DNA from: Leucobacter viscericola
GTDB lineage: Bacteria; Actinomycetota; Actinomycetes; Actinomycetales; Microbacteriaceae
NCBI RefSeq assembly: GCF_011299575.1
Contig: NZ_CP049863.1
Location: 3,162,001-3,226,000, forward strand
DNA length: 64,000 nt
Reading direction: 5' to 3'
Positions 52,292 through 62,082 of the stretch are shown here, piece after piece (position 1 is the stretch's first letter; each line of letters begins with the position of its first letter). The position numbers and the translations under genes are program-made. The notes beneath the pieces are model-generated. The model saw nothing but the letters and a program-made list of their open reading frames with translations, ran no database searches and had not been told where the DNA came from.

Positions 52292-53615
52292 TCGGCACTT
52301 CCCGGCCAAGAACGTTTTCTGCCGCGCGGTGCCCTGAGAGCAGCGCTGCCGTTACGGTTGCCGGGTCGTCGGTCCAGGTCGCCTCACCAGCAAGGTGCAG
52401 CACCCCGTCAATCGGCGTCGCGAGCACGTCGTGGTCTTCGGGGGTCGAGCCCACGGTCATGTAGGCGTACGATCCGTGCGCGTACGCGTCTTTCTGCCAG
52501 TCCGTCATATCGACCCGCGTTGGCTGTTCGACCCTGTCGCCGTACAACCGGCGGAGCGCTTCCAGAATCGAATCGACGACCGCCGACTCCTCCCAGTCGC
52601 GAATGGCAACGGCACACGGTCCAGCCGCGAAGGTCAGCAGCGTCGGTTCACCGTGCAGCGCGGTGAGGTCGTACCAGGAGTGCCACCACTTGCCCGCCTC
52701 GCCCTGCTGGCGAATCACGTAGACGTCGTCATCCCAGAACTTCTTCGGGAAGCGCAAGAACACTTTCTCGAAGTTATTCATCTCGAGCCGGTCGAGCGCC
52801 CCCGCTACGGGTTCGGGGAGAGCCGGTTCGATCGCAAATTCTGAAGACTTCAGCACACCAACGGGAACCGTCACGACGACCCTGGCTGCCGTGAAATCCC
52901 CGCGATCGCTCGTGACAGTCACGCCGTCGGCGGTCCAGGCAACCCGCGACACCACGTGCTCTAGCCGAACGTCAAGTCCGTCGCCGAGCCGCTGCGCCAG
53001 CACGTCGTACCCGTCAGGAAAGACGACCTCGTCACCCTCAATCGCATCATCGTCGAGGCCGTGCGCGTCGAGGTTATCGATCCACACACCGTACTGTTCC
53101 TCGGAGCGGTGCCGCAGGTACTCGCGTACGAGTTCGGTGCGGTCGTCGTCCCAGCTCTGCTGCGCGAGCGCAGCCTCGACGACGTCGCCATAAGAACTGC
53201 CCGGGGTGGATCCCGCAATCACTTCGACAAGCGCGGCGTCGACGCGGTGAATATCGGCCACGTACGCCTCGGCGGCCGCTGCGCTCAGCCGCTTGCCGTC
53301 GGGCCCGTAGTGAGCCATCGGGCGACTGTCGGGCTGGTAGCCCCCAACCGTGAACTCGACGGTTTTCATGCCGAGTTGCTCGACCAGATCCGCAAGCGGG
53401 CTGTTCTCAATCCCGTGAATCCAAGAGGCGCCACGATCGGTGATGGTGCCACCGGATCGATCGGTCCAGAGTCTGCCCCCGAGGCGCTCTCGAGCTTCGA
53501 GCACAACCACACGCTGTCCGGCCTGCGCGAGCAAACGCGCTGCGGTCAGCCCCGAGACTCCCGCACCAACAACGACGGTATCGAAGTGATTCACGCTGTT
53601 CTCCACATCACTCAT
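52260..53615 (-). CDS. Flavin monoamine oxidase
   Basis: This 451-aa enzyme oxidatively deaminates amines using FAD. The dinucleotide site VVGAGVSGLTAARLL (residues about 14-28), the RLGGRLWT loop (near 44-51), the substrate stretch DRGASWIHG and the C-terminal FAD motif HLAGEATW (near 415) are all present. Size and pattern suit putrescine or polyamine oxidases of Gram-positive bacteria as well as tyramine oxidases. ATG 53,615 overlaps the permease stop by 8 nt, so the two are co-translated, and the permease probably imports the substrate. Confidence 0.88.
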   Translation of the reverse strand: MSDVENSVNHFDTVVVGAGVSGLTAARLLAQAGQRVVVLEARERLGGRLWTDRSGGTITDRGASWIHGIENSPLADLVEQLGMKTVEFTVGGYQPDSRPMAHYGPDGKRLSAAAAEAYVADIHRVDAALVEVIAGSTPGSSYGDVVEAALAQQSWDDDRTELVREYLRHRSEEQYGVWIDNLDAHGLDDDAIEGDEVVFPDGYDVLAQRLGDGLDVRLEHVVSRVAWTADGVTVTSDRGDFTAARVVVTVPVGVLKSSEFAIEPALPEPVAGALDRLEMNNFEKVFLRFPKKFWDDDVYVIRQQGEAGKWWHSWYDLTALHGEPTLLTFAAGPCAVAIRDWEESAVVDSILEALRRLYGDRVEQPTRVDMTDWQKDAYAHGSYAYMTVGSTPEDHDVLATPIDGVLHLAGEATWTDDPATVTAALLSGHRAAENVLGREVPISSIPDQLPR

Positions 53616-55128
53616 CGGGCACCAGAACCGGGGTATCACGATTCAGGCTCTCGCCACGGAAGTAGGCTTTCGAATTGGGACGGATCCACCACAGGCCCAT
53701 AAACACAAACCCGATGAGGATCGCGCCGATCCCGATCACAAATGCGCCGCCAACCCCGAAGAGCACCGTGTAGCTGTAGTCGACGGAGATCATGTCGATA
53801 GCTGATTGCACAAAGGCGTATCCGAGCATGAGGCCGCCGAGCGCGGGCAAGATGCCCCGCATCCACAGGTTGCGGGCGCTATCGCGAAGCGTGTCACGGA
53901 AGTACCAGACACACGCAAACGAGGTGATCGAGTAGTACAGCGCAACTGCGAGGCCCATCGAGGTGAGTGAGTCGGCGAGCATGTCTTCGGAGAGGATCGA
54001 CATGCCAACGTAGTAGACGATCGCTGCGGCGCCCATGACGGTCGTGGAGAACCACGGGGTCTTGAACTTCGGGTGCAGCTCAGCGAACTTTGCGGGCAGT
54101 GCGCGATAGACCGCCATGGAGAGAGTGCCGCGGGCGGTGGGCAGGATCGTGGTTTGTGTTGACGATGCTGCCGAGAGCATCACACCGAGCAGCAGGAACC
54201 AACCCCATGGGCCAAAGAGGGCACCGCCGAGCACCGTAAAGACATCGTCGAGGTTCTTGGCGTTGGTGAGGCCAAAGCCGGTGTCGCCGAATCCCGCAAA
54301 CATCATGACGGCGATCGAGATGCCGACGTAGAGCACAATAAGAACCGCGATGCTCGAGAGTGCCGCGCGCCCCGGAGTCTTCCGTGGGTTCTTCGTCTCT
54401 TCGTTGAGAGCGAGGCAGGTGTCCCAGCCCCAGTAGATGAAGAGGGCGAGCAGCACGGCCTCCATGAAACCCGACCACGAGGTGAGCTGTGCCGGGTTGA
54501 ACCAGTTCCAGTCGAAGTCGACCGACCCCGGGTTGCTGCCGTTCAACGCGTTGACGAGAGCGAGCCCGCCAAACAGCGCCATAGCGACGATCTGGATCGT
54601 CATCAACACCATCTGCAGGCGCTCGCCAATCTGCACGCCGACCGTGCTGACGAAGGTCATGATCGCCATGAAAATCACCGAGGTTACGATGACGATGGTG
54701 CGGTTATCGGCGAATTCTTGGTTGCCGAGCAGTAGCCAGAAGTACTTGCCGGTGATCTCACCGACGTTGGCGAGCACCATGACCGAGGCGACCGCCACTG
54801 ACCAGCCGCCGATCCAGCCGGTCACGGGCCCAAACGCCTTTGCGCCCCACACAAACGTGGTGCCGCAGTCGGGCATCTCACGATTGAGTTCTTGGTAGGC
54901 AAACGCGGCAAACACCATCGGAATACACGCGACAATAAACACGAGGGGTGCCTGCGCGCCAACCGCGAGGATTACGTAGCCAAGGGTTGCCGCCAGCGAA
55001 TAGAGGGGCGCCGTCGAGGCAAGGCCAATGACGGTCGAACCGACCACACCGAGTGTGCCCTCACTCAGGCCCTTGCCGACGTGGATATGCCCCGTCTCAG
55101 TGGCATTATCCAGTGTCTTCTTTGACAT
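53608..55128 (-). CDS. APC family amine/amino-acid permease
   Basis: This 506-aa protein has 12 hydrophobic segments. The first conserved motif of the superfamily is GVVGSTVIGLASTAPLYSLAATLGYV (residues about 28-53), with EMPDCGTTFVWGAKAFGPVTGWIGGW (near 85-110) and FIYWGWDTCLALNEETKNPRKTPGRA (near 230-255), a pattern close to polyamine and GABA permeases. It starts at ATG 55,128. Its stop overlaps the amine oxidase start, suggesting uptake and oxidation of putrescine or a related amine. Confidence 0.88.
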   Translation of the reverse strand: MSKKTLDNATETGHIHVGKGLSEGTLGVVGSTVIGLASTAPLYSLAATLGYVILAVGAQAPLVFIVACIPMVFAAFAYQELNREMPDCGTTFVWGAKAFGPVTGWIGGWSVAVASVMVLANVGEITGKYFWLLLGNQEFADNRTIVIVTSVIFMAIMTFVSTVGVQIGERLQMVLMTIQIVAMALFGGLALVNALNGSNPGSVDFDWNWFNPAQLTSWSGFMEAVLLALFIYWGWDTCLALNEETKNPRKTPGRAALSSIAVLIVLYVGISIAVMMFAGFGDTGFGLTNAKNLDDVFTVLGGALFGPWGWFLLLGVMLSAASSTQTTILPTARGTLSMAVYRALPAKFAELHPKFKTPWFSTTVMGAAAIVYYVGMSILSEDMLADSLTSMGLAVALYYSITSFACVWYFRDTLRDSARNLWMRGILPALGGLMLGYAFVQSAIDMISVDYSYTVLFGVGGAFVIGIGAILIGFVFMGLWWIRPNSKAYFRGESLNRDTPVLVPDE

Positions 55129-55251
55129 ACTCGTCTACTTTCCATCGTCTACTTCGAGAAACCTTGCTCATCTTACTCAGATGTTGGCGTGGGTTTAAAC
55201 CGCTTGTGGGATTCAGGATCCTGTGTTGCGGACTGAAGTCAGAGGGATGTC

Positions 55252-56151
55252 CTAAGACCCCAACGCGGCCACAATGGCGTCAGCGGGTGTGGGGTGGTGA
55301 AACTCAAAACCAGACGCGAGAAGTGCGTCGGGTGCGGTATCTGCATCCGGCAGCAGGAGCGAGTCAGCGGCATCCGCGCCCAGTCCGAGTCGCAGCGCCC
55401 ACGCTGGTGCGGGTACAAAGAACGGGCGGTGCATCTGTTGGGCGAGACGGCGGCCGATCTCCGAGGCGGTTGCAGAGGTTGGACCGGTGAGATTGACCGG
55501 CCCTGAAACGTCGCTGTCGATCAGGTGGCGGATCGCGCGCACCTCGTCGTCGAGGGAGATCCACGGCCAGATCTGCCTGCCCGAGCCGAGCGGCCCGCTG
55601 ATCCCGATCCGCGTGAGCGTAAGAAGTGGTTTGAGCACGCCCCTGCGATCAAGCAGGGGAGCGGTGCGCAGCAGCACAACACGCGACGCTGGTTGCGCCT
55701 CGAGCGCGGCCCGTTCCCACTCCACGCAGAGATCCGCAAGAAAAGTGTCGCCCGCGCGGCTGCCCTCGGTGAGTCGCTCGCCCGGTTGGCTGCCGTAGAA
55801 ACCGGTTGCCGAGGCCGAGAGAAATGCGGGGGCGTTGTTGCCGAGCTGCAGAAGAGCCCGACCGAGCTCGCGAGTGGGCTCCAGGCGGGATCGGCGCAGC
55901 GTTTCACGGTAGGAGCGTGTCCAGGGCAGCTTGCCGATGCTCGCTCCGTTGAGCCCCACAACCGCTTTCGCTCCCTCGAGCACGGCGGGATCTAGCGGGC
56001 CACTCCCGGGGAGCCACTCAACCTCATCGGGCGACAGTGCGCGGCGTCTCACGAGCCGTGTTACCCGGACGCCATCGGCTCGCAGCGATTGAGTGAGCGC
56101 GCCACCAATGAGGCCGGATCCACCAGCTATCACCACGTGTGTGTCGGTCAT
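55252..56151 (-). CDS. SDR39U1/TIGR01777 NAD-dependent epimerase-like protein
   Basis: This 299-aa protein begins MTDTHVVIAGGSGLIGGAL with the nucleotide loop GGSGLIGG (residues about 9-16). The family's markers follow: VRRRALSPDEVEWLPG, GAKAVVGLNGASIGKLPWT, FLSASATGFYGSQPGERLTE (catalytic YG) and WISLDDEVRAIRHLI. The ending is DALLASGFEFHHPT. Such proteins resemble cell-division inhibitor SulA-like epimerases, but the reaction is unknown. Its ATG overlaps the MMPL stop by 4 nt, so it is in the same transcript. Confidence 0.88.
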   Translation of the reverse strand: MTDTHVVIAGGSGLIGGALTQSLRADGVRVTRLVRRRALSPDEVEWLPGSGPLDPAVLEGAKAVVGLNGASIGKLPWTRSYRETLRRSRLEPTRELGRALLQLGNNAPAFLSASATGFYGSQPGERLTEGSRAGDTFLADLCVEWERAALEAQPASRVVLLRTAPLLDRRGVLKPLLTLTRIGISGPLGSGRQIWPWISLDDEVRAIRHLIDSDVSGPVNLTGPTSATASEIGRRLAQQMHRPFFVPAPAWALRLGLGADAADSLLLPDADTAPDALLASGFEFHHPTPADAIVAALGS

Positions 56152-58316
56152 GATGTGCGACCGAGCTTCGAGGGCCACCAGATCGACCTGCCGATGTCAG
56201 TGGTGAGGGCCGGCACGAGCAGCGACCGCACAATAAACGTGTCGATCAGCACACCGAACGCGACGATAAAGGCGATCTGAACGAGGAACAGGATCGGAAT
56301 GATCGATAGCGCCGCGAAGGTAGCCGCGAGCACCATGCCCGCCGAGGTAATCACTCCGCCGGTAATGGTGAGACCGCGTAGGATTCCCTCGCGGGTGCCG
56401 TGCAGCTTCGATTCCTCACGCACGCGTGTCATCAAGAAGATGTTGTAGTCGATGCCGAGCGCAACCAAGAACACGAAACTGTAGAGCGGCACGGCAGGAT
56501 CCGCCCCCGGGAAGTTGAAGACCCCGTTAAACATGACCGCCGCAACCCCCAGCGCGGTGCCAAACGACAGCACCGTTGTCAGAATCAATAGAACGGGTGC
56601 AAGCACCGAGCGCAGCAGCATCATCAGAATGAGAAGAATCACAACCAGAATCAGCGGGATGATGAGGTTTCGGTCGTGGATTGATGCCTGGTTCGTGTCG
56701 ACCGCTGTGGCTGTCACACCACCCACGAGCACGTCGCTGCCCTCGAAGGAGGCGCGCAGGCGTGTAATCGTGTCGGCCGCTGCCTCAGAGTCGGCGGCGT
56801 CGCTGAGGGTCGCCTGCAGCAGCACGTCACCGTCGTGCACGGTCGGCTCGGGTGCCGGGGTTCCGGGAGGACCGAATGCCTGGATGCCGTCAGCGGTTAC
56901 AGGAGCACTGCCGCTTGGGGAGTCCGCGCTCGTGACCGAGACGCTGTCGATGCCCTTGGAATCGAGCAGGGTATCGGTGGTCTTTTGCAGATCGTCTTTC
57001 GGAGCGATCACGTAGGCGGGGCTGCCCGATCCTCCCGGGAAATGCTTACCGAGAGCTGCCTGGCCATCGCGAGCCCCTGACTTGCCGATCACAAGGTCAG
57101 ACTGTGGAACGCCCTGGGCATCGAGCTGGGTCACACCGAGCGCACCAATCGCGAGTACCACGGCGGTGATGATCCAAATTTTGCGCGGGTGGCTGCGGAT
57201 CAACCCGGCGAGCCAGTGCCAAACGCCCTTCGATGGCATACCGTTTTCGGCCTTCACAACCTCCGGCTCAAAGTGGGGGCGACGCGGCCAGTATGCCGCG
57301 CGACCAAAGGCAAAGAGCAGCGCTGGGAGCAGTGTCAGCGCCGACAGCATCGCAAACACGATCCCGATTGCCGCGACCGGCCCGAGTGTGCTGTTGGATT
57401 TCAGATCGCTGAGCAGTAGGCAGAGCAACCCAGCAATCACGGTACCGCCCGAGGCGAGGATCGGCTCGAACGATCCCTTCAACGCCTTGCCGATCGCGAC
57501 AGCGCGATCCTGCGTCAGCCGCAGCTCTTCTCTGAACCGCGCGACCACCAGCAGTGAGTAGTCTGTCGCGGCGCCGATCACAAGAATAAAGAGGATTCCC
57601 TGCGTTTGGCCGCTGAGCAACAAGACCCCGGCTTTCGCGAGATTCCAGACGACAAGCAGCGCAACACAGAGTGCAAACAAACTGGTGCTGAGTACCACGA
57701 TTGGGAGAAGGAGCGAACGGTAGACGATGATGAGGATCACAAACACTGCGAGCAGCGCGGTGAGCAGCAAGATTCCATCGATCCCCGCGAATCCGGCAAC
57801 AAGGTCTGCCGTGAACCCCGCGGGGCCTGTGACGTAGACCTTGACTCCGTCGGGGGCCGCGTCGCGAAGCTCGTCGCCGAGCGAAGCGACCACGTCGGCG
57901 ATTTCGGCCTTGCTGTCGATCGGCACAAACACCTGAGCGGCCTTGCCGTCGTCGGACGGAATGACGGGGGAGATGTCTCCCTTGATGCCGTCAATGCTGC
58001 CCGCGTCTTCGACGGCAGCCGTGATGGTGTCGGTCTGCTCGGTGGTGAGCTTGTCTTGGGACGTGAACACCACAACCGCCGGGATCGCGTCGTCCCCGAG
58101 GAAGTCGCCGAGTGATGCCTGGACCTCGGTGGCCTCGGCGGACTCGGGCAGGTATGAGGTCTGATCGTTCGACGAGACCTCGTCGATCTTGCCGAAGAGC
58201 GGCCCACCCATGCCCGCGAGCGCCAGCCAGATGAGGATGAGTACCGCGGGAATCAGTGCCCGCAGCCACCGGTGCCGAGGTTTGGCTGCGTGGGCGTGGT
58301 GTGTGCTCTGATTCAT
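56148..58316 (-). CDS. MMPL/RND family transporter
   Basis: This 722-aa membrane protein has two similar halves. Each has a large extracytoplasmic loop and a bundle of helices: residues about 168-330 (VAGFAGIDGILLLTALLAVFVILIIVY, DRAVAIGKALKGSFEPILASGGTV) and about 540-710 (LALGIDYNIFLMTRVREESKLHGTREGI, VGITGGVITSAG-like). This is the hydrophobe exporter-5 plan of actinobacterial lipid and drug exporters. The start ATG 58,316 has GGGGAG 8 nt upstream. A 12-bp palindrome 25 nt before the start probably serves as an operator. Confidence 0.9.
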   Translation of the reverse strand: MNQSTHHAHAAKPRHRWLRALIPAVLILIWLALAGMGGPLFGKIDEVSSNDQTSYLPESAEATEVQASLGDFLGDDAIPAVVVFTSQDKLTTEQTDTITAAVEDAGSIDGIKGDISPVIPSDDGKAAQVFVPIDSKAEIADVVASLGDELRDAAPDGVKVYVTGPAGFTADLVAGFAGIDGILLLTALLAVFVILIIVYRSLLLPIVVLSTSLFALCVALLVVWNLAKAGVLLLSGQTQGILFILVIGAATDYSLLVVARFREELRLTQDRAVAIGKALKGSFEPILASGGTVIAGLLCLLLSDLKSNSTLGPVAAIGIVFAMLSALTLLPALLFAFGRAAYWPRRPHFEPEVVKAENGMPSKGVWHWLAGLIRSHPRKIWIITAVVLAIGALGVTQLDAQGVPQSDLVIGKSGARDGQAALGKHFPGGSGSPAYVIAPKDDLQKTTDTLLDSKGIDSVSVTSADSPSGSAPVTADGIQAFGPPGTPAPEPTVHDGDVLLQATLSDAADSEAAADTITRLRASFEGSDVLVGGVTATAVDTNQASIHDRNLIIPLILVVILLILMMLLRSVLAPVLLILTTVLSFGTALGVAAVMFNGVFNFPGADPAVPLYSFVFLVALGIDYNIFLMTRVREESKLHGTREGILRGLTITGGVITSAGMVLAATFAALSIIPILFLVQIAFIVAFGVLIDTFIVRSLLVPALTTDIGRSIWWPSKLGRTS

Positions 58317-58340
58317 GCTTGTTCTCCCCAAATCACTAGC

Positions 58341-58352
58341 TTAGCTAGCTAA
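58341..58352. promoter_or_regulatory. Perfect palindrome TTAGCTAGCTAA, candidate operator
   Basis: It lies between the divergent MMPL and SelO genes, close to the MMPL start. The form fits a TetR- or MarR-type site. No TetR gene is seen nearby; the MarR gene at 51,818 is the only local candidate. Confidence 0.4.
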
Positions 58353-58437
58353 ACCTATCAGTTTTGCGGGGAGAAATGCACCCCGTGACTTACCCCAGCC
58401 TGGGTGGCTATTGAGTCAGTCGGACTAACCTCAGGGT

Positions 58438-59904
58438 ATGCAACCGCAACTTGATCCAGGCATCGACCTCACGCTCGAGAGTGCGTTCGCGCGTGTGCTG
58501 CCAGAGCTATCGGTGCCCTGGCAGGCCGCACGGCCTGAGTGCCCTGAGCTTCTCGTCCTGAATCAAGCGTTGTCCCGGGAGCTTGGGGTGAACCCGGACG
58601 AACTCCGTACCGAGTCAGGGGTACGAGTCTTGCTCGGCAATGAGCTGGCGGCGGGCAGCACTCCGGTCGCCCAGTTGTACTCGGGGCACCAGTTCGGCAG
58701 CTACGTTTCGCGGCTTGGAGACGGACGCGCGCTGCTGCTCGGCGAGATTCGTGACGCCCACGGGCAACTTCGCGACCTGCATCTGAAAGGATCGGGGCGA
58801 ACCCCGTTTGCCAGGGCCGACGGGTTTGCCGCGGTGGGGCCGATGCTTCGGGAATATCTCATGGGTGAGGCGATGGCGGCTCTCGGTGTGCCCACAACGC
58901 GGGCGCTCGCAGTGGTTGCAACCGGCCGCCGTGTGGTACGCGACGATCTGTTGCCGGGAGCCGTGCTGGTGCGAACCGCAAGCAGTCATCTGCGAGTCGG
59001 CACGTTCCAGTACGCGCGGTCTCTGGGTGATCTGGAGCTCCTGCGCAGAGTGGCTGACTTCGCAATCGAACGCCACGCGCCGGAGCTCGCGGGATCCTCA
59101 GCGCCCTACCTGGGGTTACTCAAGTCGGTAATCGCCGCGCAGGCCGGGCTGGTGTCATCCTGGATGCTGATCGGGTTTGTGCACGGTGTTTTGAACACGG
59201 ATAACGTCGCGATCTCGGGGGAGACCATCGACTACGGGCCATGCGCGTTTCTCGACGCCTACGACCCCGCTGCGACCTTTAGTTCAATCGACCAAAACGG
59301 ACGGTATGCCTATGGTGCGCAGCCCAGCATTACGCTGTGGAACCTGACTCGGTTCGCCGAGATGCTGTTGCCCCTGCTGAGCGAAGATGAGAGTGTTGCG
59401 CAGCGTCTCGCCAGTGAGGCGCTCGGAGAGTTCTCGGCGCTGTATGAGACCGCCTGGTTGGAGGGCATGCGCGTAAAGCTCGGCGTGGCTGTCGGTGGTG
59501 ACGATGATGTGGTCGCGAACATTGCGGGAGCACTGCTGCAGGAGCTGCAGCGACACCGTATCGACTACACGCAGTTCTTCCGTTCGCTCGCCGCAGCGGG
59601 TCGCGGCGACAGCGAAACTCTACTGGGGCTCTATCCGGGCGATGAAGGTCCCGGTGCGTGGTTTGAATGGTGGATCAGCCTAAACCCTGACAGCGCCGCA
59701 ATGGACCTGGCGAACCCCGTCTACATTCCGCGCAACCTCCTAGTTGATGAGGCGCTCGAGGCTGCGAACGAGGGAGATCTCGAACCGTTTGAGCGATTGT
59801 TAGAGGTTCTGAGCGACCCGCTTACCGCGCGCCCCGGCTTCGAGCGCTACGCTGCGGGTTCGCCTCCGGGATCCCGCCCGCACCGCACGTACTGTGGAAC
59901 CTGA
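58438..59904 (+). CDS. selO: SelO family protein adenylyltransferase
   Basis: This 488-aa pseudokinase-like protein transfers AMP to Ser/Thr/Tyr of target proteins. It matches the family throughout: [26 protein letters not shown] (residues about 80-105), [36 protein letters not shown] (near 117-152), [32 protein letters not shown] (near 244-275), and a C-terminal Cys-Gly-Thr (YCGT), where many members have selenocysteine or cysteine. It is slightly shorter than usual at about 490. It is divergent from the MMPL gene and linked to oxidative stress in other species. Confidence 0.92.
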   Translation: MQPQLDPGIDLTLESAFARVLPELSVPWQAARPECPELLVLNQALSRELGVNPDELRTESGVRVLLGNELAAGSTPVAQLYSGHQFGSYVSRLGDGRALLLGEIRDAHGQLRDLHLKGSGRTPFARADGFAAVGPMLREYLMGEAMAALGVPTTRALAVVATGRRVVRDDLLPGAVLVRTASSHLRVGTFQYARSLGDLELLRRVADFAIERHAPELAGSSAPYLGLLKSVIAAQAGLVSSWMLIGFVHGVLNTDNVAISGETIDYGPCAFLDAYDPAATFSSIDQNGRYAYGAQPSITLWNLTRFAEMLLPLLSEDESVAQRLASEALGEFSALYETAWLEGMRVKLGVAVGGDDDVVANIAGALLQELQRHRIDYTQFFRSLAAAGRGDSETLLGLYPGDEGPGAWFEWWISLNPDSAAMDLANPVYIPRNLLVDEALEAANEGDLEPFERLLEVLSDPLTARPGFERYAAGSPPGSRPHRTYCGT

Positions 59905-59929
59905 TCGCCTCATTGCTAGGCTCGAAGGC

Positions 59930-60334
59930 ATGACAAATCCCGCTGTTTCAAACGTGCCCGAGACCTGGATTCCGCACAACCGTGAAGACGGCGAACACGT
60001 TGGCTGGATTGTGCCCGAGGGTGACGGGTTCGTGACAGTTGACCTGCTGGGTCGGTCGCGCATCACCGATCCCGTCGATTGGATGGTTGCTGAAGAGGCG
60101 ATGGACGAGCTTGGGATCGGCTACCTCGCTGACATCTATGCCTTCCGTGCCGCTCCCGACGATTGGGTTCGCGTGCGTATCGTTGAGGTTTCGACCGACG
60201 GCATCACGGTGAAGGAAGACGACTTTGGCGATGTGGCCGCCGATCTTCCTCGGTACCGTGTTCCGTTTCCGGTGACCGATGACCTGCAGCTCATCCAGGA
60301 TGCTCCGGGGCAGGTGCGCAACCAGTTCAACTAG
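59930..60334 (+). CDS. Conserved actinobacterial protein, unknown function
   Basis: This 134-aa protein starts at ATG 59,930 behind GAAGG. It begins MTNPAVSNVPETWIPHNRED and reads as a beta-rich small domain (VGWIVPEGDGFVTVDLLGRS, then DDWVRVRIVEVSTDGITVKEDDFG). No catalytic motif, signal or membrane segment. The next gene is an NAD(P)-binding protein 36 nt downstream, probably co-transcribed. It seems a family restricted to Microbacteriaceae and relatives. Confidence 0.75.
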   Translation: MTNPAVSNVPETWIPHNREDGEHVGWIVPEGDGFVTVDLLGRSRITDPVDWMVAEEAMDELGIGYLADIYAFRAAPDDWVRVRIVEVSTDGITVKEDDFGDVAADLPRYRVPFPVTDDLQLIQDAPGQVRNQFN

Positions 60335-60369
60335 TGCATTCTGCTGCGCACCCCGCGTAGGGTGGGGGC

Positions 60370-61020
60370 ATGGCACGCATCATTATTTTCGGTGGACACG
60401 GCAAGATCGCACTGCTCGCGGAGCGGCTACTCTCGGAACGTGGTGACGAGGTAACCGCGGTGATCCGCAATCCTGATCACACGGAGGACGTAAGAGCCGC
60501 AGGCGCCGAGCCGCTTGTTGCGGATATCGAGCAGCTTGATGTCGACGGCCTCTCGCGTCTCATTGCTGGGCATGAGGCTGTTGTCTGGTCGGCGGGGGCT
60601 GGCGGTGGCAACCCGGCTCGTACGATCGCGGTTGATCGAGACGCGGCGATCCGCTCGATGGCGGCCGCCGAGCAGGCGGGCGTGAAGCGCTACGTGATGG
60701 TTTCTTACTTCAGGGCGTCACTCGAGCACGGTGTGCCCGAAGACAACTCCTTCTTTACCTACGCCGAAGCAAAGGCGGCAGCCGACGAGCATCTGCGATC
60801 CTCGCAGCTCGAGTGGACCGTCCTGGGGCCGAGTACGCTCACTCTCGAAGAGGGCACGGGTCGGATCGACACGGCGGCAGAGAGGTCGGGTCGGGTTTCT
60901 CGTGCAAACGTCGCGGCTGTCATTGCTGCAACACTCGCCGACGCAAGTACGATTCATCGCACCGTTCGCTTCAACGACGGTGACACCGACATCACGGAGG
61001 CGGTGCGCGCAGCAAGCTAG
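60370..61020 (+). CDS. NAD(P)H-binding protein (atypical SDR, YwnB/HSCARG-like)
   Basis: This 216-aa protein opens MARIIIFGGHGKIALLAERLLSERG, with the loop GGHGKIA typical of atypical short-chain dehydrogenases. It also has VIRNPDH (near 34), LIAGHEAVVWSAGAGG (near 62), MVSYFRAS (near 115) and TYAEAKAAADEHLRSSQLEWTVLGP (near 130-155). It lacks the classical YxxxK in the usual place. Probably a redox sensor or reductase. Confidence 0.85.
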   Translation: MARIIIFGGHGKIALLAERLLSERGDEVTAVIRNPDHTEDVRAAGAEPLVADIEQLDVDGLSRLIAGHEAVVWSAGAGGGNPARTIAVDRDAAIRSMAAAEQAGVKRYVMVSYFRASLEHGVPEDNSFFTYAEAKAAADEHLRSSQLEWTVLGPSTLTLEEGTGRIDTAAERSGRVSRANVAAVIAATLADASTIHRTVRFNDGDTDITEAVRAAS

Positions 61021-61134
61021 GAGGGCGCTGCAGTAGCAACTTGACCTTGTGATTGCAAGGCGCTCATGCTGTGAGTCGAGATCGCCTAACGTGGCTTGTG
61101 CCCGGAAAAACCACCATATTGGAGGGATCACACA

Positions 61135-61308
61135 GTGAGTGCTGAAGACAAAATTAAGAATGCCGCCCAGAGCGTTGCAGGTAAGGCGAAAGAAGCAGCG
61201 GGCAAGCTGACCGGTGATGAACAGCAAGAAGCCGAGGGGCGTGCTGATCAGGCTGGTGCCGACCTTAAGCAGGCGGGCGAGAAGGTAAAGGACGCCTTCA
61301 AGAAGTAA
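61135..61308 (+). CDS. CsbD family stress protein
   Basis: This 57-aa protein starts at GTG 61,135 with GGAGGG 8 nt upstream. It matches the small CsbD repeats: MSAEDKIKNAAQSVAGKAKE and AAGKLTGDEQQEAEGRADQAG, highly charged and helical, with lysine-rich end KVKDAFKK. Members are general stress proteins of unknown mechanism, often induced by SigB. A strong terminator follows at once. Confidence 0.88.
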   Translation: MSAEDKIKNAAQSVAGKAKEAAGKLTGDEQQEAEGRADQAGADLKQAGEKVKDAFKK

Positions 61309-61316
61309 GGTTCTGG

Positions 61317-61351
61317 CTCCCCGGGCTCTATTGAGGCCCGGGGAGTTTTTT
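61317..61351 (+). terminator. Strong intrinsic terminator after the CsbD gene
   Basis: CTCCCCGGGC and GCCCGGGGAG form a perfect 10-bp stem around a 9-nt loop, followed by six T. Confidence 0.88.
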
Positions 61352-61603
61352 GTGCCCGGTTTGCAAAACGGTCGAAACCGGGGCAGATTTTGGGTTTTGC
61401 AATGGAATCAGTTGCTGTATGCTGCTTATGCAAGCGTTCTCGTGTTTCTGGAGTATGGCCAACGGGCCCTCCGCGAGGCTGACGCAACTGGAGAGATACC
61501 CGTGACCTATCAAGGCCACAACCTCGGCGAATCCGCAACCACTCTCAACGGAGTGCTCACTCTCACCGGATCCGTGCCCATACCGGCGGCTCTGCCGCAA
61601 GCC

Positions 61604-62044
61604 GTGAAACAGCGGTTTTTCCAATCACGACCCGTGCTGCGCCGTGTTGTGTTTGTCGTCGGTTACGAAACGCTCAGCGTGCTGTTTACTGTCCTGGTGC
61701 TGAGCACTCTGCTCGGGCACGGGGGAGGCTCGTCGACGCTCACGGCGATTGCGCTGTCAACCGTCGCGACCGGCTGGAACTACATCTGGAACACCGCGTT
61801 CGAGGCGATCGAGAAGCGTCGTGGGGCAAGCGGACGTGGCGCAGGATCCCGCGCGCTGCACGCCATCGGTTATGAGGGTGGCGTCTTGCTCTTTACGATC
61901 CCGCTGGTTGCGATCATGCTCGGGGTAAACCTGCTTGAGGCCTTCGCTATCGAGGGAAGCCTTCTGGTGTTTTTCCTCGTCTTCACGGTGATCTGCACCT
62001 GGGTGTTTGACCGAGTGTTTGGTCTTCCCGCCTCGGCAGCCTGA
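61604..62044 (+). CDS. PACE-like efflux membrane protein
   Basis: This protein of about 146 aa has four hydrophobic helices in two pairs. The first pair opens RPVLRRVVFVVGYETLSVLF and the second HAIGYEGGVLLFTIPLVAIM; each carries the Y/FE acidic pair of the PACE (bacterial transmembrane pair) family, which exports biocides such as chlorhexidine. WNYIWNTAFEAIEKR (near 64-78) also fits. The frame is open back to about 61,331. I take GTG 61,604 because it gives the family's usual length, but GTG 61,574 is possible and neither has a ribosome site. Confidence 0.7.
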   Translation: MKQRFFQSRPVLRRVVFVVGYETLSVLFTVLVLSTLLGHGGGSSTLTAIALSTVATGWNYIWNTAFEAIEKRRGASGRGAGSRALHAIGYEGGVLLFTIPLVAIMLGVNLLEAFAIEGSLLVFFLVFTVICTWVFDRVFGLPASAA

Positions 62045-62068
62045 TCGCGTATAAGCGACCAGGCTGCC
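62035..62068. terminator. Bidirectional hairpin between convergent PACE-like and ABC genes
   Basis: A 14-bp stem with one mismatch (GGCAGCCTGATCGC with GCGACCAGGCTGCC) overlaps the stop of the PACE-like gene. T-runs are weak. Confidence 0.5.
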
Positions 62069-62082
62069 GAAAGCCAGCGAGG

